Below, piece by piece: positions 15,049 to 23,385 of a stretch of 34,931 nt of DNA. A model generated the notes under the pieces. It searched no databases and was not told the DNA's origin. It saw nothing but the letters and a program-made list of their open reading frames with translations. The position numbers were made by a program, and so were the translations under genes. Origin of the DNA: Sedimenticola sp. (GTDB lineage Bacteria; Pseudomonadota; Gammaproteobacteria; Chromatiales; Chromatiaceae); NCBI GenBank assembly GCA_027026755.1, contig JALVNE010000202.1, positions 1 through 34,931 on the forward strand, written 5' to 3'. Numbering within the stretch: position 1 is the stretch's first letter; every line of letters starts with the position of its first letter.

Positions 15049-16124
15049 AGGACAGCATCCGCCGCAAGCTCGAACAGGTCCAGGACCGGTTCGAGGAAAT
15101 CACCGGTCTGCTGTCCGACCCGGAAGTGCAGAACGACCAGGACAAATACCGCAGCCTGAGCCAGGAGTACGCGCAGCTCGAACCCGTGAGCCAGTGCTAC
15201 CGGCGTTATCTGGACAGCGAGAAGGAAATCCGTTCCGCCGAGGAGATGCTGGCTGACCCTGAAATGGCCGAGCTGGCCCGGGAATCCCTGGAAGAAGCCA
15301 GGCGGCTGCAGCAATCCCTGGAACCCGAGCTACAGAGACTGCTGCTGCCGAAAGACCCCAACGACGAGCGCAACATTTTTCTCGAGATCCGCGCCGGCAC
15401 CGGCGGCGCCGAGGCAGCCCTGTTTGCTGGCGACCTGCTCAAGGCCTACCTGCGTTACGCCGAGAACCAGGGCTGGCGCACGGAAATGATCAGCGAAAGC
15501 CCCGGCGAACATGGCGGCTACAAGGAAGTGGTGGTGCGCATCATCGGCCAAGGGGTGTATTCCCGTCTCAAGTTCGAATCCGGCGCCCACCGGGTGCAGC
15601 GGGTGCCGGAAACCGAATCCCAGGGACGCATCCATACCTCGGCGGTCACCGTAGCCATCCTGCCCGAAGCCGAGGCCATAGACGCCGTCGAAATCGACAG
15701 CAACGACCTGCGCATCGACACCTACCGCGCCTCCGGCGCGGGCGGGCAGCATGTGAACAAGACCGACTCGGCCGTGCGCATCACCCACCTGCCCTCAGGC
15801 ATCGTGGTGGAATGCCAGGATGAGCGCTCCCAGCACAAGAACAAGGCCCGGGCCCTTTCCCTGCTGCAGGCCCGCTTGCTGTCCTCCGCCCAGGAAGCAC
15901 AGCATCAGGCCCAGGCCGCCGACCGCCGCCTGCAGGTGGGCAGCGGCGACCGCTCGGAGCGCATCCGCACCTATAACTTCCCCCAGAACCGGGTCACGGA
16001 TCATCGCATCAATCTCACCCTGTACAAGCTGGACGAAATCATGGCTGGCAGCCTGGACCAGGTCATCGACCCCCTGATGCAGGAATACCAGGCCGAACAG
16101 CTCGCCGAATTGTCCCGCCAGTGA
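15045..16124 (+). CDS. prfA: Peptide chain release factor 1
   Basis: Reads UAA/UAG and triggers peptide release on the ribosome. The 359-residue protein carries the catalytic G233-G234-Q235 in [16 protein letters not shown], and the codon-recognition P-x-T motif as PET in [15 protein letters not shown], so it is RF1 rather than RF2 (SPF). The start overlaps hemA (ATGA). PrmC, the enzyme that methylates the GGQ glutamine, is encoded by the next gene, whose GTG overlaps the prfA stop by 4 nt. Confidence 0.98.
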   Translation: MKDSIRRKLEQVQDRFEEITGLLSDPEVQNDQDKYRSLSQEYAQLEPVSQCYRRYLDSEKEIRSAEEMLADPEMAELARESLEEARRLQQSLEPELQRLLLPKDPNDERNIFLEIRAGTGGAEAALFAGDLLKAYLRYAENQGWRTEMISESPGEHGGYKEVVVRIIGQGVYSRLKFESGAHRVQRVPETESQGRIHTSAVTVAILPEAEAIDAVEIDSNDLRIDTYRASGAGGQHVNKTDSAVRITHLPSGIVVECQDERSQHKNKARALSLLQARLLSSAQEAQHQAQAADRRLQVGSGDRSERIRTYNFPQNRVTDHRINLTLYKLDEIMAGSLDQVIDPLMQEYQAEQLAELSRQ

Positions 16125-16948
16125 GCACCGTCGCCGAACTGCTGTCGGAAGCCCGCCAGCTCTCCCCGGAGGACGCGCCCCTGCTCCTGGCCCATGTCCT
16201 GGGCAAGGACCGCAGCTGGCTGTTTGCCTGGCCGGAACATCGACTCGACGACGCCCAGTTGAAACATTACCGTCAGTTGCTCGAGCGCCGCCGCCAGGGC
16301 GAACCCCTGGCCTATCTCACTGGCGAAAAGGCATTCTGGTCCCTGGATCTCGAAGTCAGCCCTGCCGTGCTCATCCCCCGACCGGAAACCGAACTTCTGG
16401 TCGAGCTTGCTCTGGATCTGGATCTGCCGGAAGCCATCCAGGTGCTGGAACTGGGCACCGGCAGCGGCGCCATTGCCATTGCCCTGGCCAAGGAACGCCC
16501 GGACTGGAAGATCACTGCCACGGATGCCAGCGCCGCCGCCCTGGACATCGCCCGCAGAAACGCCGCCAGGCACCAGGCATCCAACCTGGATCTCATCCAG
16601 GGCCACTGGTATCAGGCCCTCCCCGATGACCGGAACTATCAGCTCATCCTCAGCAATCCGCCCTATGTCAGAACTGGTGATCCACACCTTCTGCAGGACG
16701 GCCTCCCCTGGGAACCGCCGCAAGCCCTCACCGCGGGCAGCGACGGCCTGGCCGACCTGCGCATCATCATTGGCGAAGCCCCCGCCCATCTGTTACCGGA
16801 TGGATGGCTGCTCGTGGAACACGGCTACGACCAGGGAAAGGCCGTGCGCGACCTGTTCGACAGCGCCGGGTTCAGCCGGGTGGCCACCCGGCAGGATCTG
16901 GGTGGGCAGGACAGGGTTACCCTTGGGTGCTATCCTCCCCGCCCATGA
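16121..16948 (+). CDS. prmC: Release factor glutamine N5-methyltransferase
   Basis: SAM-dependent methyltransferase that modifies the Gln of the GGQ motif in release factors. The 275-residue protein has an N-terminal helical domain (about 1-85), SAM motif [11 protein letters not shown] (108-117) and catalytic NPPY (179-182) in [10 protein letters not shown]. The start is GTG within GTGA, overlapping the prfA stop. Its own stop overlaps the moeB start by 4 nt. hemA-prfA-prmC is the standard gammaproteobacterial order. Confidence 0.97.
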   Translation: MSTVAELLSEARQLSPEDAPLLLAHVLGKDRSWLFAWPEHRLDDAQLKHYRQLLERRRQGEPLAYLTGEKAFWSLDLEVSPAVLIPRPETELLVELALDLDLPEAIQVLELGTGSGAIAIALAKERPDWKITATDASAAALDIARRNAARHQASNLDLIQGHWYQALPDDRNYQLILSNPPYVRTGDPHLLQDGLPWEPPQALTAGSDGLADLRIIIGEAPAHLLPDGWLLVEHGYDQGKAVRDLFDSAGFSRVATRQDLGGQDRVTLGCYPPRP

Positions 16949-17694
16949 ACGACGAACAACTGCTGCAATACAGCCGCCAGATCATGCTGCCCCAGATCGA
17001 CGTACAGGGTCAGCAGCGCATTCTCGACGCCCGGGTGCTCATCATGGGCCTGGGGGGACTGGGCTCTCCCGTCGCCATGTATCTCGCCGCCGCTGGCGTG
17101 GGCGAACTGGTGCTGGCGGATTTCGACACCGTGGATCTGAGCAACCTGCAGCGCCAGATCATCCATACCCGCAGCCAGCTCGACCAGCCAAAAACCCGCT
17201 CGGCGGCGCACATGATCCGGGAACTCAATCCCGACTGCCGCACCCGCATGGTGGAATCCCGGCTGGACGATGAGCAGCTGGCGCAACTGGTGGAGGAATC
17301 AAACCTGGTGCTGGACTGCACCGACAACTTCACCAGCCGCTTTGCCATCAACCGCGCCTGCGTGGCCCATGGCGTGCCCCTGGTGTCCGGCTCCGCCATC
17401 CGCTGGGAAGGTCAGGTAGCCGTATTCTGCGACCGGCCCGGCGCTCCCTGCTACCACTGTCTGTATGGCGACAGCGGCGACCTGGACGACACCTGCGCCA
17501 ACAACGGCATCCTCGCGCCAGTGGCCGGCATCATCGGCAGCATCCAGGCCACCGAAGCCCTCAAGCTCATCACCGGCGCCGGTGAACCCCTCAGCGGCCG
17601 CCTGCTGCTCATCGACGGGCTCAGCATGCAGATCCGCAGCCTCAAGCTCAAGGCCGACCCTCATTGTCCTGTATGCGGGAACCCTCACCCATGA
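16945..17694 (+). CDS. moeB: MoeB/ThiF/HesA-type adenylyltransferase
   Basis: E1-like enzyme that adenylates the C-terminal glycine of a sulfur-carrier protein (MoaD or ThiS). The 249-residue protein has the nucleotide-binding loop MGLGGLGSPVA (34-44), the conserved DFDTVDLSNLQRQ, zinc ligands in two CxxC pairs (169/172 and 241/244) and a candidate catalytic Cys184 in DDTCANNGILAP. A longer frame starts inside prmC, but ATG 16945 overlaps the prmC stop as ATGA and gives the normal length. moeB follows prmC in Pseudomonas and E. coli has a related MoeB; a ThiF role is possible because no moaD or thiS is adjacent. Confidence 0.93.
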   Translation: MNDEQLLQYSRQIMLPQIDVQGQQRILDARVLIMGLGGLGSPVAMYLAAAGVGELVLADFDTVDLSNLQRQIIHTRSQLDQPKTRSAAHMIRELNPDCRTRMVESRLDDEQLAQLVEESNLVLDCTDNFTSRFAINRACVAHGVPLVSGSAIRWEGQVAVFCDRPGAPCYHCLYGDSGDLDDTCANNGILAPVAGIIGSIQATEALKLITGAGEPLSGRLLLIDGLSMQIRSLKLKADPHCPVCGNPHP

Positions 17695-18284
17695 ATCAAA
17701 AGACTCTCGATCTGGACAAACTGCGCCAGGATCTCGTCATCCACGATGAGCTGCTGGGGCATCCCATGACATTCCACAGCACCTGGGGCCTGTTCTCCCC
17801 CAAAGCCATAGACGCGGGCACGCATCTGCTGCTGAAACACCTGCAGGTGGAGCCAGACGACAAGGCCATCGACCTGGGCTGCGGCTATGGCCCCCTGGGC
17901 CTGGCCATCGCCAAAAGCGCCTCCCGGGGACACTGCACCCTGGTGGACAAGGACTTCGTGGCCGTGGACTACGCACGCAAGAACGCAGCGCTGAACGGCA
18001 TAGACAACGTGGACATCTACCTGTCCAACGGCCTGGACCAGGTGCCCGCCGACCAACGCTTCACCCTGGCCGTCACCAACCTGCCCGCCAAAACCGGCAA
18101 GGAGCATTACTACCTGTTCTTCAACGACATAAAAGAACGCCTGGAACCTGGTGGCCGTTTCTATGTGGTCGTCATTACCGGCCTGCGCCAGTTCATCGCC
18201 CGCAGTTTCAAGGAAATATTCGGCAACCACAAGAAGATCAAGCAGGGAAAAAGCTATACAGTGGCCATGGCGGTCAAAGAGTGA
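17691..18284 (+). CDS. Class I SAM-dependent methyltransferase (RsmC/MTS-like)
   Basis: A 197-residue methyltransferase resembling the catalytic half of RsmC/RlmG ('MTS' small-subunit methyltransferase domain). HSTWGLFSPKAID precedes SAM motif I IDLGCGYGPLG (60-70) and VDKDFVAVDYARKNAALNG. At the place of the N-P-P-F/Y catalytic motif it has N130-L-P-A-K in VTNLPAKTGKEH. The substrate is therefore uncertain: rRNA guanine is the family precedent, but the altered motif argues for caution. ATG 17691 overlaps the moeB stop by 4 nt. It ends the five-gene chain. Confidence 0.8.
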   Translation: MNQKTLDLDKLRQDLVIHDELLGHPMTFHSTWGLFSPKAIDAGTHLLLKHLQVEPDDKAIDLGCGYGPLGLAIAKSASRGHCTLVDKDFVAVDYARKNAALNGIDNVDIYLSNGLDQVPADQRFTLAVTNLPAKTGKEHYYLFFNDIKERLEPGGRFYVVVITGLRQFIARSFKEIFGNHKKIKQGKSYTVAMAVKE

Positions 18285-18314
18285 CCCAAAACGTTCGGCA
18301 AACAGCATCCATAA

Positions 18315-18415
18315 GGGGTCGGAGTCAAATTCCACCCAACTGTTACAAGGAACGGGATCAAACTGTTCCATGCCATCGAATCTTCCCAACATCCTCGCCA
18401 TTTGACTCCGACCCC
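18315..18415. repeat. REP-like element with perfect 16-bp inverted ends
   Basis: GGGGTCGGAGTCAAAT (18315-18330) and ATTTGACTCCGACCCC (18400-18415) are perfect inverted repeats around a 69-bp centre. The arm core CGGAGTCA-A-AT recurs in the two repeats upstream of ppa. Ends of this type resemble REP sequences mobilised by RAYT (TnpA_REP) transposases; none is in the window. It occupies much of the 429-nt gap between the methyltransferase and the OsmC-like gene, which shows no gene. Confidence 0.75.
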
Positions 18416-18574
18416 GATCACCAATACCGCAAATGGACGGCGAGACGGTTGCGAGGGCGCGTTCAGCGATGCCCGGTAACATTTTGCACTTTGCTAATAT
18501 TTATGCTCCATGAAATCGGCCTCATGAGCTGAATGTAGCACAACCTGTGCCGTTGGTTTTATAACAGCCAACAT

Positions 18575-18617
18575 CACTCCGTAGTGGGCGCCATTGTCGG
18601 GCTGAAGCCCGACCTAC
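18575..18617. repeat. REP-like hairpin GTCGGGCtgaaGCCCGAC, copy 1
   Basis: The unit ACTCCGTAGTG...GTCGGGC TGAA GCCCGAC CTAC has a 7-bp stem (18596-18602/18607-18613) with a TGAA loop. The same unit recurs near 22766-22789 and 32555-32576. No clear partner arm precedes this copy. Confidence 0.75.
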
Positions 18618-18713
18618 AGGGATTGTCTATTCGGGATTTTGTCATGAATCAATGCGGCTCTACCGCCATCAGGCGCAGAATTACGTCATCCATCATTCAC
18701 CAACAGACACAGT

Positions 18714-19109
18714 ATGAAACAGACACTGAAAGTGGATTTTCCAGGCGGAAAGAAAGTGGACGTTCAGATCGGGGATTTTTTGATCCGGACAGACCAGTGC
18801 AAAAAAGCCGGCGGCGAGGCTTCTGCGCCTGAGCCTTTCGACCTGTTTCTGTCAGCCCTGGCCAGCTGCGCGGGCATCTATGCCCTGAATTTCTGCCATT
18901 CCAGGAACCTGCCCACGGAGGGCCTGGCCCTGGAAATGGACTGGGAGCGCGATGACAAGCCACCGTTCGCGGCCAGGGTTCATTACCGTTTGACCCTGCC
19001 CCGGGATTTTCCCGAGAAATACCGCGCCAGCATCCTCAAGGCCATGGATCTTTGCACCGTGAAGCGTTATCTGCATAATCCGCCGGCGTTTACCCTGGAA
19101 GCGCTTTGA
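18714..19109 (+). CDS. OsmC-family protein
   Basis: A 131-residue protein of the OsmC/Ohr/YhfA superfamily, thiol-dependent peroxide-handling or related enzymes. It has Cys52 in the helix LFLSALASCAGIYALNF and a second conserved Cys114 in MDLCTVKRYL, the two positions used for catalysis in OsmC/Ohr. Length fits the family. No Shine-Dalgarno is obvious before the ATG. It is convergent with the metalloprotease gene; an inverted repeat GGTTGGGGC/GCCCCAACC (19111-19119/19130-19138) lies between the two stops without a T-run. Substrate is unknown. Confidence 0.85.
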   Translation: MKQTLKVDFPGGKKVDVQIGDFLIRTDQCKKAGGEASAPEPFDLFLSALASCAGIYALNFCHSRNLPTEGLALEMDWERDDKPPFAARVHYRLTLPRDFPEKYRASILKAMDLCTVKRYLHNPPAFTLEAL

Positions 19110-19143
19110 CGGTTGGGGCAGCAGCCACCGCCCCAACCGCGGC

Positions 19144-21171
19144 TCACCAGCCGAAGGTATTGACCAGGAACACGGCCATCTGAGCCCGGGTGACCTGGGC
19201 ATCCGGGCAGAAATTGCCCCCGCCACAGCCGTTGCTGATGCCTTCGTTGGCCATCTCCTCCACCCAGGCAGCTGCCCAATAGTCGCTGGCGACATCGCCG
19301 AACTTGGTGCCGCTGGGCGCCGGCGGCCTGTAGGAAGCACCATGCTTGGCACGCAGCAGGAACACGGCCATCTGCGCCCGGGTCACCTTGTTCTCGGGAC
19401 AGAAATTGTTGTCGTCACAACCGCCGGTGATGCCATCCGAGGCCAGTTGTTCTATCCAGGACGCCGCCCAGTGGCCGCTGGGAACATCGGCGAATACCGT
19501 CCCGGAGGCCGCGGGCGCCTGGTAGCTGCCGCCATTGATGGCGCGCTCCAGGAATACCGCCATCTGCGCCCGGGTCACCTGGCCCTCCGGGCAGTACATG
19601 CCGGCGCCACAACCCGAGGTGATGCCTTTCTGATAGATGGTTTCTATTTGGTCGTACGCCCAATAGCTGGCAGGCACGTCACTGAAGGTCGTGGTGCTCA
19701 GCGTCAAGCTGCCGTTGATGAAATATTGACCAATGCTGCCATAGTCGGAGTATCCCGGGCTGGCGCCGTTGCCCACGCCATCGATCTGCAGGTAATAACG
19801 TCCCCCGCTGACATTCACTGAGATACTGGCATCGGTTTCGTCCGCGGGTTCTGCGGAAGCCACCACACTGCCATTGCTGTCCAACAGCACGGCCTCCACG
19901 TCAAGGTTGGCGCCACGCCGGTTGCTTCTGGTGAACGCATCCCAGGCGGGAGTGACGGTAAGACTCAGGGGACCCGCCGCCGCATCCAGGTAGAACATAT
20001 CCACATCATCCCTGTCGCCGATTATTCCCTTGTTCCCGGGGTGGCTGTTGTGGGGATCGGTTTCCGGATTGCTTGCCACTATATTTCCTGACGCATCGAC
20101 GGACAGGGGTGTTGCCGTGCCCATGCTGTCGCCATGATCGTCCGCCCTGTAGCCCAGTTTGGCTGCGATGATGGCAATGTCGTCCTCGGTCCGGTTGGCA
20201 TCGGGATATTCCCCCTTGCTCCACTGGGTCACGTTCTTGTAGTAACCAGCCCCCATGATGGGCGCCCAGGAAACCTTGCCACTACCGTGGCCGGTGTAAT
20301 AGCTGTGGGAACTGGTACCGTCATGGGACAACCCCTGGTTGTGACCGAACTCATGACTGGCCGCCTCGGCCACGTAGGTGGCCCCGCCATGGCCAAGGTT
20401 GTTGAAATAGACCAGCGCCGGGGAATAGTGGGAATAGTTACTTCGGCCAAATACGTCCACATAGGCCACGCCTCCCGCACCCTTGGCCGGCATGTGCTTG
20501 CCATTGGCATCCACATCCTCCGTGATCAGGATACGTCCGACATGCGGCCCGAAGGAAGCCGGCTCCTCCGTGGTGACATCGATGTCGAAAGGCGCATAGT
20601 CCTCCGCCACGCGGTGCCATATCTCTCCAATACGCGCCCGTTCCTCGCTGCTGAAACTGTTCGGGTTGCCGTCGATGTCATAGGGCTTGGCCACCAGGGG
20701 ATCGTTGGAGCTGTTCCAGGCGGTTCCGGTTATGGTATGGCCGTCGAAATCCAGATAGACCACATTGGGCGCACCGGGGCGGCTGTGGAGGACGAAGGTA
20801 TCGGCAGCATTGATTGCCGGCAGCACAGCGGCCTCATCCGCCTGCTGTTCGTTCACAAGTTCGGGATCAGGGAGAAAGGTATCTGCAAAATACACGCCGC
20901 CATGGGCATCCACACGCAGGTAATCCAGGTCGCTCTGGTTGAGAGACAGGCGCCCCATCCATTCCAGCGCGCGGTTCCGCGCATCCTGGGGCAAGGCTTC
21001 CAGGGAGGTCTTCAGTGGGCCTGCCGGCAGCAGCTGCATGGATATGGGGGAACCGGCATCGAACAGCGGACCCGGTGAACCGGCGGCCTGAGCAGCGCCA
21101 ACCACGAGCCCCAGCGCGACAGAAAACACCCTGACGGGCATCAAGTGGTTTCCCCACTCCATTTTTTTCAT
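19144..21171 (-). CDS. Secreted zinc metalloprotease with C-terminal SLH repeats
   Basis: A 675-residue exported protein. A signal peptide (to about residue 30, ending AQA) is followed by a propeptide-like region. A metzincin-type catalytic domain comes next with H273-E-x-x-H277-x-x-G280-x-x-H283 (HEFGHNQGLSHD), and a downstream PIMGAGYY that may be the Met-turn. A beta-rich domain (about 345-490) resembles bacterial pre-peptidase C-terminal domains. Three SLH modules (about 495-675) follow, each with F-x-DV...W...I and CPE/CPD...VTRAQMAVFL. SLH repeats normally bind cell-wall polymers. ATG 21171 is chosen over upstream starts because it gives the signal peptide and has GAGGAA 8 nt upstream. 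The protease role is inferred from the motif. Confidence 0.88.
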   Translation of the reverse strand: MKKMEWGNHLMPVRVFSVALGLVVGAAQAAGSPGPLFDAGSPISMQLLPAGPLKTSLEALPQDARNRALEWMGRLSLNQSDLDYLRVDAHGGVYFADTFLPDPELVNEQQADEAAVLPAINAADTFVLHSRPGAPNVVYLDFDGHTITGTAWNSSNDPLVAKPYDIDGNPNSFSSEERARIGEIWHRVAEDYAPFDIDVTTEEPASFGPHVGRILITEDVDANGKHMPAKGAGGVAYVDVFGRSNYSHYSPALVYFNNLGHGGATYVAEAASHEFGHNQGLSHDGTSSHSYYTGHGSGKVSWAPIMGAGYYKNVTQWSKGEYPDANRTEDDIAIIAAKLGYRADDHGDSMGTATPLSVDASGNIVASNPETDPHNSHPGNKGIIGDRDDVDMFYLDAAAGPLSLTVTPAWDAFTRSNRRGANLDVEAVLLDSNGSVVASAEPADETDASISVNVSGGRYYLQIDGVGNGASPGYSDYGSIGQYFINGSLTLSTTTFSDVPASYWAYDQIETIYQKGITSGCGAGMYCPEGQVTRAQMAVFLERAINGGSYQAPAASGTVFADVPSGHWAASWIEQLASDGITGGCDDNNFCPENKVTRAQMAVFLLRAKHGASYRPPAPSGTKFGDVASDYWAAAWVEEMANEGISNGCGGGNFCPDAQVTRAQMAVFLVNTFGW

Positions 21172-21361
21172 CGAGAATTCCTCATCTGAGCTGTACACAT
21201 CGTCAAATAGACCAGACCCGCACAATGCGGGCACGGCAATGTAAGCATCATCTCTTTTCCGGATGCAAGCATTGCTCCCCGGATGCGCGAAGGCTGTCAC
21301 AGGATTCGCTACGGAACAGCTGGCGGCACGCCGGGGCCGCCGAACAACCGCACTTGTCAGC

Positions 21362-22630
21362 TCAAATTTTTTCCATGGGGGGATAGTGATCCGGCCAGGG
21401 CGCGCAGGCCACGCCGGTTTCCACCGCGGCCCGGGCCACTGCGGGAGGAATAGTGTCACGCAGGCGGGCGTCCAGGGGCTTGGGCAGGATGTAGTCTGGA
21501 CCGGATTCCAGGTTGTCCAGGCCATAGGCCCGCAACACCTTGCCCGGCACGGGTTCGTGGGTGAGATTCTTCAGGGCATGAACGGCGGCAATCTGCATCG
21601 CCTCGTTGATGCAGCAGGCGCGCACATCCAGGGCACCACGGAATATGAAGGGAAAGCCCAGCACATTGTTCACCTGGTTGGGGTAGTCTGAGCGGCCCGT
21701 GGCCATGATCAGGTCATCGCGCACCTTGTTGGCCACCTCGGGGCGGATTTCCGGCACCGGGTTGGACAGGGCGAAGACAATGGGCTTGTCCGCCATGGTG
21801 GCCAGCATCTCCGGACTCACCAGGTCCGGGCCGGATACGCCAATGAATACATCCGCCCCATGCATGGCATCCGCCAGGGTGCGGCATTCGGTGTCCGCCG
21901 CCACGCTGAACTTGAAGGGGTTGAGATTCTCCCTGCCCGTGTGGATCACACCCTGGCGATCCAGCACCAGGATGTTGTTGCGATGGGCGCCCATGGTGCA
22001 CAGCAGACGCACGGCGGCAATGCCCGCCGCCCCGGCGCCCAGGACCACGATATGCGCCTCCTCCAGGGTCTTGCCCTGGATCTCCAGGGCATTGAGCAGG
22101 CCGGCGGCTATGATGATGGCCGTGCCATGCTGGTCATCGTGGAATACGGGAATATCCAGGCGCTCCACCAGGGCCTGCTCGATCTCGAAACAATGGGGCG
22201 CAGCAATGTCTTCCAGGTTGATGCCGCCAAAGGTGGGGGCAATACGCACCACGGTGTCGATGAACTCCGTGGGATTGGCGGCATCCACCTCGATATCGAA
22301 TACGTCGATACCGGCAAAATGCTTGAACAGCACCCCCTTGCCTTCCATGACGGGCTTGCCCGCCAGGGCGCCGGTGTTGCCCAGGCCCAGAACGGCCGTG
22401 CCATCGGTGATCACCGCCACCAGATTACCCTTGGCCGTATAGCGGTAGGCATCCTCGGGGTTTTCGGCGATGCGGCGCACGGGCTCCGCCACCCCGGGGG
22501 TATAGGCCAGTGCCAAATCCCACTGGGATGCCGCGGGCTTGGTCAGCTCAACACTGATCTTTCCGGGCACGGGATGTTCATGATATTCCAGCGCCGCCTG
22601 GTTGATGTCCGCATCAGCATCTTTGCTCAT
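21362..22630 (-). CDS. Malic enzyme (short, NAD(P)-dependent)
   Basis: Oxidatively decarboxylates malate to pyruvate. The 422-residue protein is the short bacterial form without the phosphotransacetylase-like tail of E. coli MaeB. Seen: LAYTPGVAEP with the catalytic Tyr, YTAKGNLVAVITDGTAVLGLGN with the catalytic Lys, VFHDDQHGTA (metal-binding Asp pair), the Rossmann motif VLGAGAAGIAAV and FALSNPVPEI. Coenzyme preference cannot be fixed by eye. The start has a perfect GGGAGG site 7 nt upstream. It sits alone between rpmE and the metalloprotease, with about 190 nt of gene-free sequence before the protease. Confidence 0.95.
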   Translation of the reverse strand: MSKDADADINQAALEYHEHPVPGKISVELTKPAASQWDLALAYTPGVAEPVRRIAENPEDAYRYTAKGNLVAVITDGTAVLGLGNTGALAGKPVMEGKGVLFKHFAGIDVFDIEVDAANPTEFIDTVVRIAPTFGGINLEDIAAPHCFEIEQALVERLDIPVFHDDQHGTAIIIAAGLLNALEIQGKTLEEAHIVVLGAGAAGIAAVRLLCTMGAHRNNILVLDRQGVIHTGRENLNPFKFSVAADTECRTLADAMHGADVFIGVSGPDLVSPEMLATMADKPIVFALSNPVPEIRPEVANKVRDDLIMATGRSDYPNQVNNVLGFPFIFRGALDVRACCINEAMQIAAVHALKNLTHEPVPGKVLRAYGLDNLESGPDYILPKPLDARLRDTIPPAVARAAVETGVACAPWPDHYPPMEKI

Positions 22631-22720
22631 GGATTGCCTCCCGATAAACTACAACGAATAGATACGCCAACTTTCACGAGCCCTCTGGTCACACCCCTGA
22701 TGCCGGATAAAACCGTCATT

Positions 22721-22789
22721 GCAGGCCGGACTTCAATGCGACATTACTCCGTAGTGACCACCGTTGTCGGGCTGAAGCCCGACCTACGG
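22721..22789. repeat. REP-like hairpin pair, copy 2 (left arm degraded)
   Basis: The right unit GTCGGGC TGAA GCCCGAC CTACGG (22766-22789) is intact. The left unit GCAGGCCGGACTTCAATGCGAC (22721-22742) is a degraded match to the intact left arm of copy 3. Outer arms CCGTAG (22749-22754) and CTACGG (22784-22789) also pair. It lies in the 307-nt malic enzyme - rpmE gap, which contains no gene. Confidence 0.75.
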
Positions 22790-22892
22790 TCATGGCGCAG
22801 AAAGGCGTCATGCAGAGTGAAGTAAAACAAATGGATCAAGCCTGCCGCCATCCCTGGCTCCTTGCGGCATACATTCCATCCCTGGAAATAAC

Positions 22893-22915
22893 AAAGGCGC
22901 CACGAAGGCGCCTTT
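22893..22915 (-). terminator. Probable terminator after rpmE
   Basis: Perfect 9-bp stem AAAGGCGCC/GGCGCCTTT with a 5-nt loop, 22 nt past the rpmE stop. On the minus strand it is followed by TTTGTTATTT-like sequence, a modest T-run. Confidence 0.7.
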
Positions 22916-22937
22916 TGTGCCGCTCCTGCACGCTGGA

Positions 22938-23138
22938 TCAGCGAGCGTAACGCTTGCGGAACTTGTCCACGCGACCGGCGGTATCCATGATCTTCTGCTG
23001 CCCGGTATAGAAAGGGTGGCAGGCAGAGCATATCTCGATATGCAGATCCTTGCCCAGGGTGGAACGGGTTTCAAAGGTATTGCCGCAGCTGCAAGTCACC
23101 TTGATGTCAGTGTAATCAGGATGGATGTCCGCTTTCAT
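22938..23138 (-). CDS. rpmE: 50S ribosomal protein L31 (zinc-binding form)
   Basis: A 66-residue large-subunit protein forming a bridge to the small subunit. It begins MKADIHPDY and carries four Cys in CSC (16, 18) and CSAC (37, 40), the zinc-binding C+ form that can be exchanged for a zinc-free paralogue under zinc limitation. Ends KFRKRYAR. The 247-nt stretch upstream, to the kinase-like gene, shows only short GC hairpins and no gene. Confidence 0.97.
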   Translation of the reverse strand: MKADIHPDYTDIKVTCSCGNTFETRSTLGKDLHIEICSACHPFYTGQQKIMDTAGRVDKFRKRYAR

Positions 23139-23385
23139 GTCCGTCTCCGGCCTCTGGCCGCTCTGTAGATTCGATAAACTTGACGCCTCGGCGCCACGGA
23201 ATCGCGCATTTTAGGGAAGCGGCAAAAAAATAGCAAGCTTTTCTGAAGCCGATCGGCGCATCGGCGTTCATACTGTCTTCAAACACTTTGCTGGTTGGTG
23301 GCTACCCCTTTGGCGTTGAGCCCCACCGGCGGCTTCCCTTTGGGAGCTTCTGGGGTATAAAGCCCCCTCAGGGGAGATATGTGGC

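Noticed and set aside
16804..16944. Longer N-terminus for MoeB
   Set aside because: The extension lies inside prmC, has no family match, and ATG 16945 overlaps the prmC stop like the other junctions of the chain.
21217..21231. Hairpin CCCGCA/TGCGGG between malic enzyme and the protease as a terminator
   Set aside because: Short 6-bp stem with 3-nt loop, far from the malic enzyme stop on the wrong side for that gene and without a T-run; no support.
21172..21525. Longer N-terminus for the metalloprotease
   Set aside because: It would bury the signal peptide after about 118 residues; ATG 21171 has a good ribosome-binding site and gives an exported protein.
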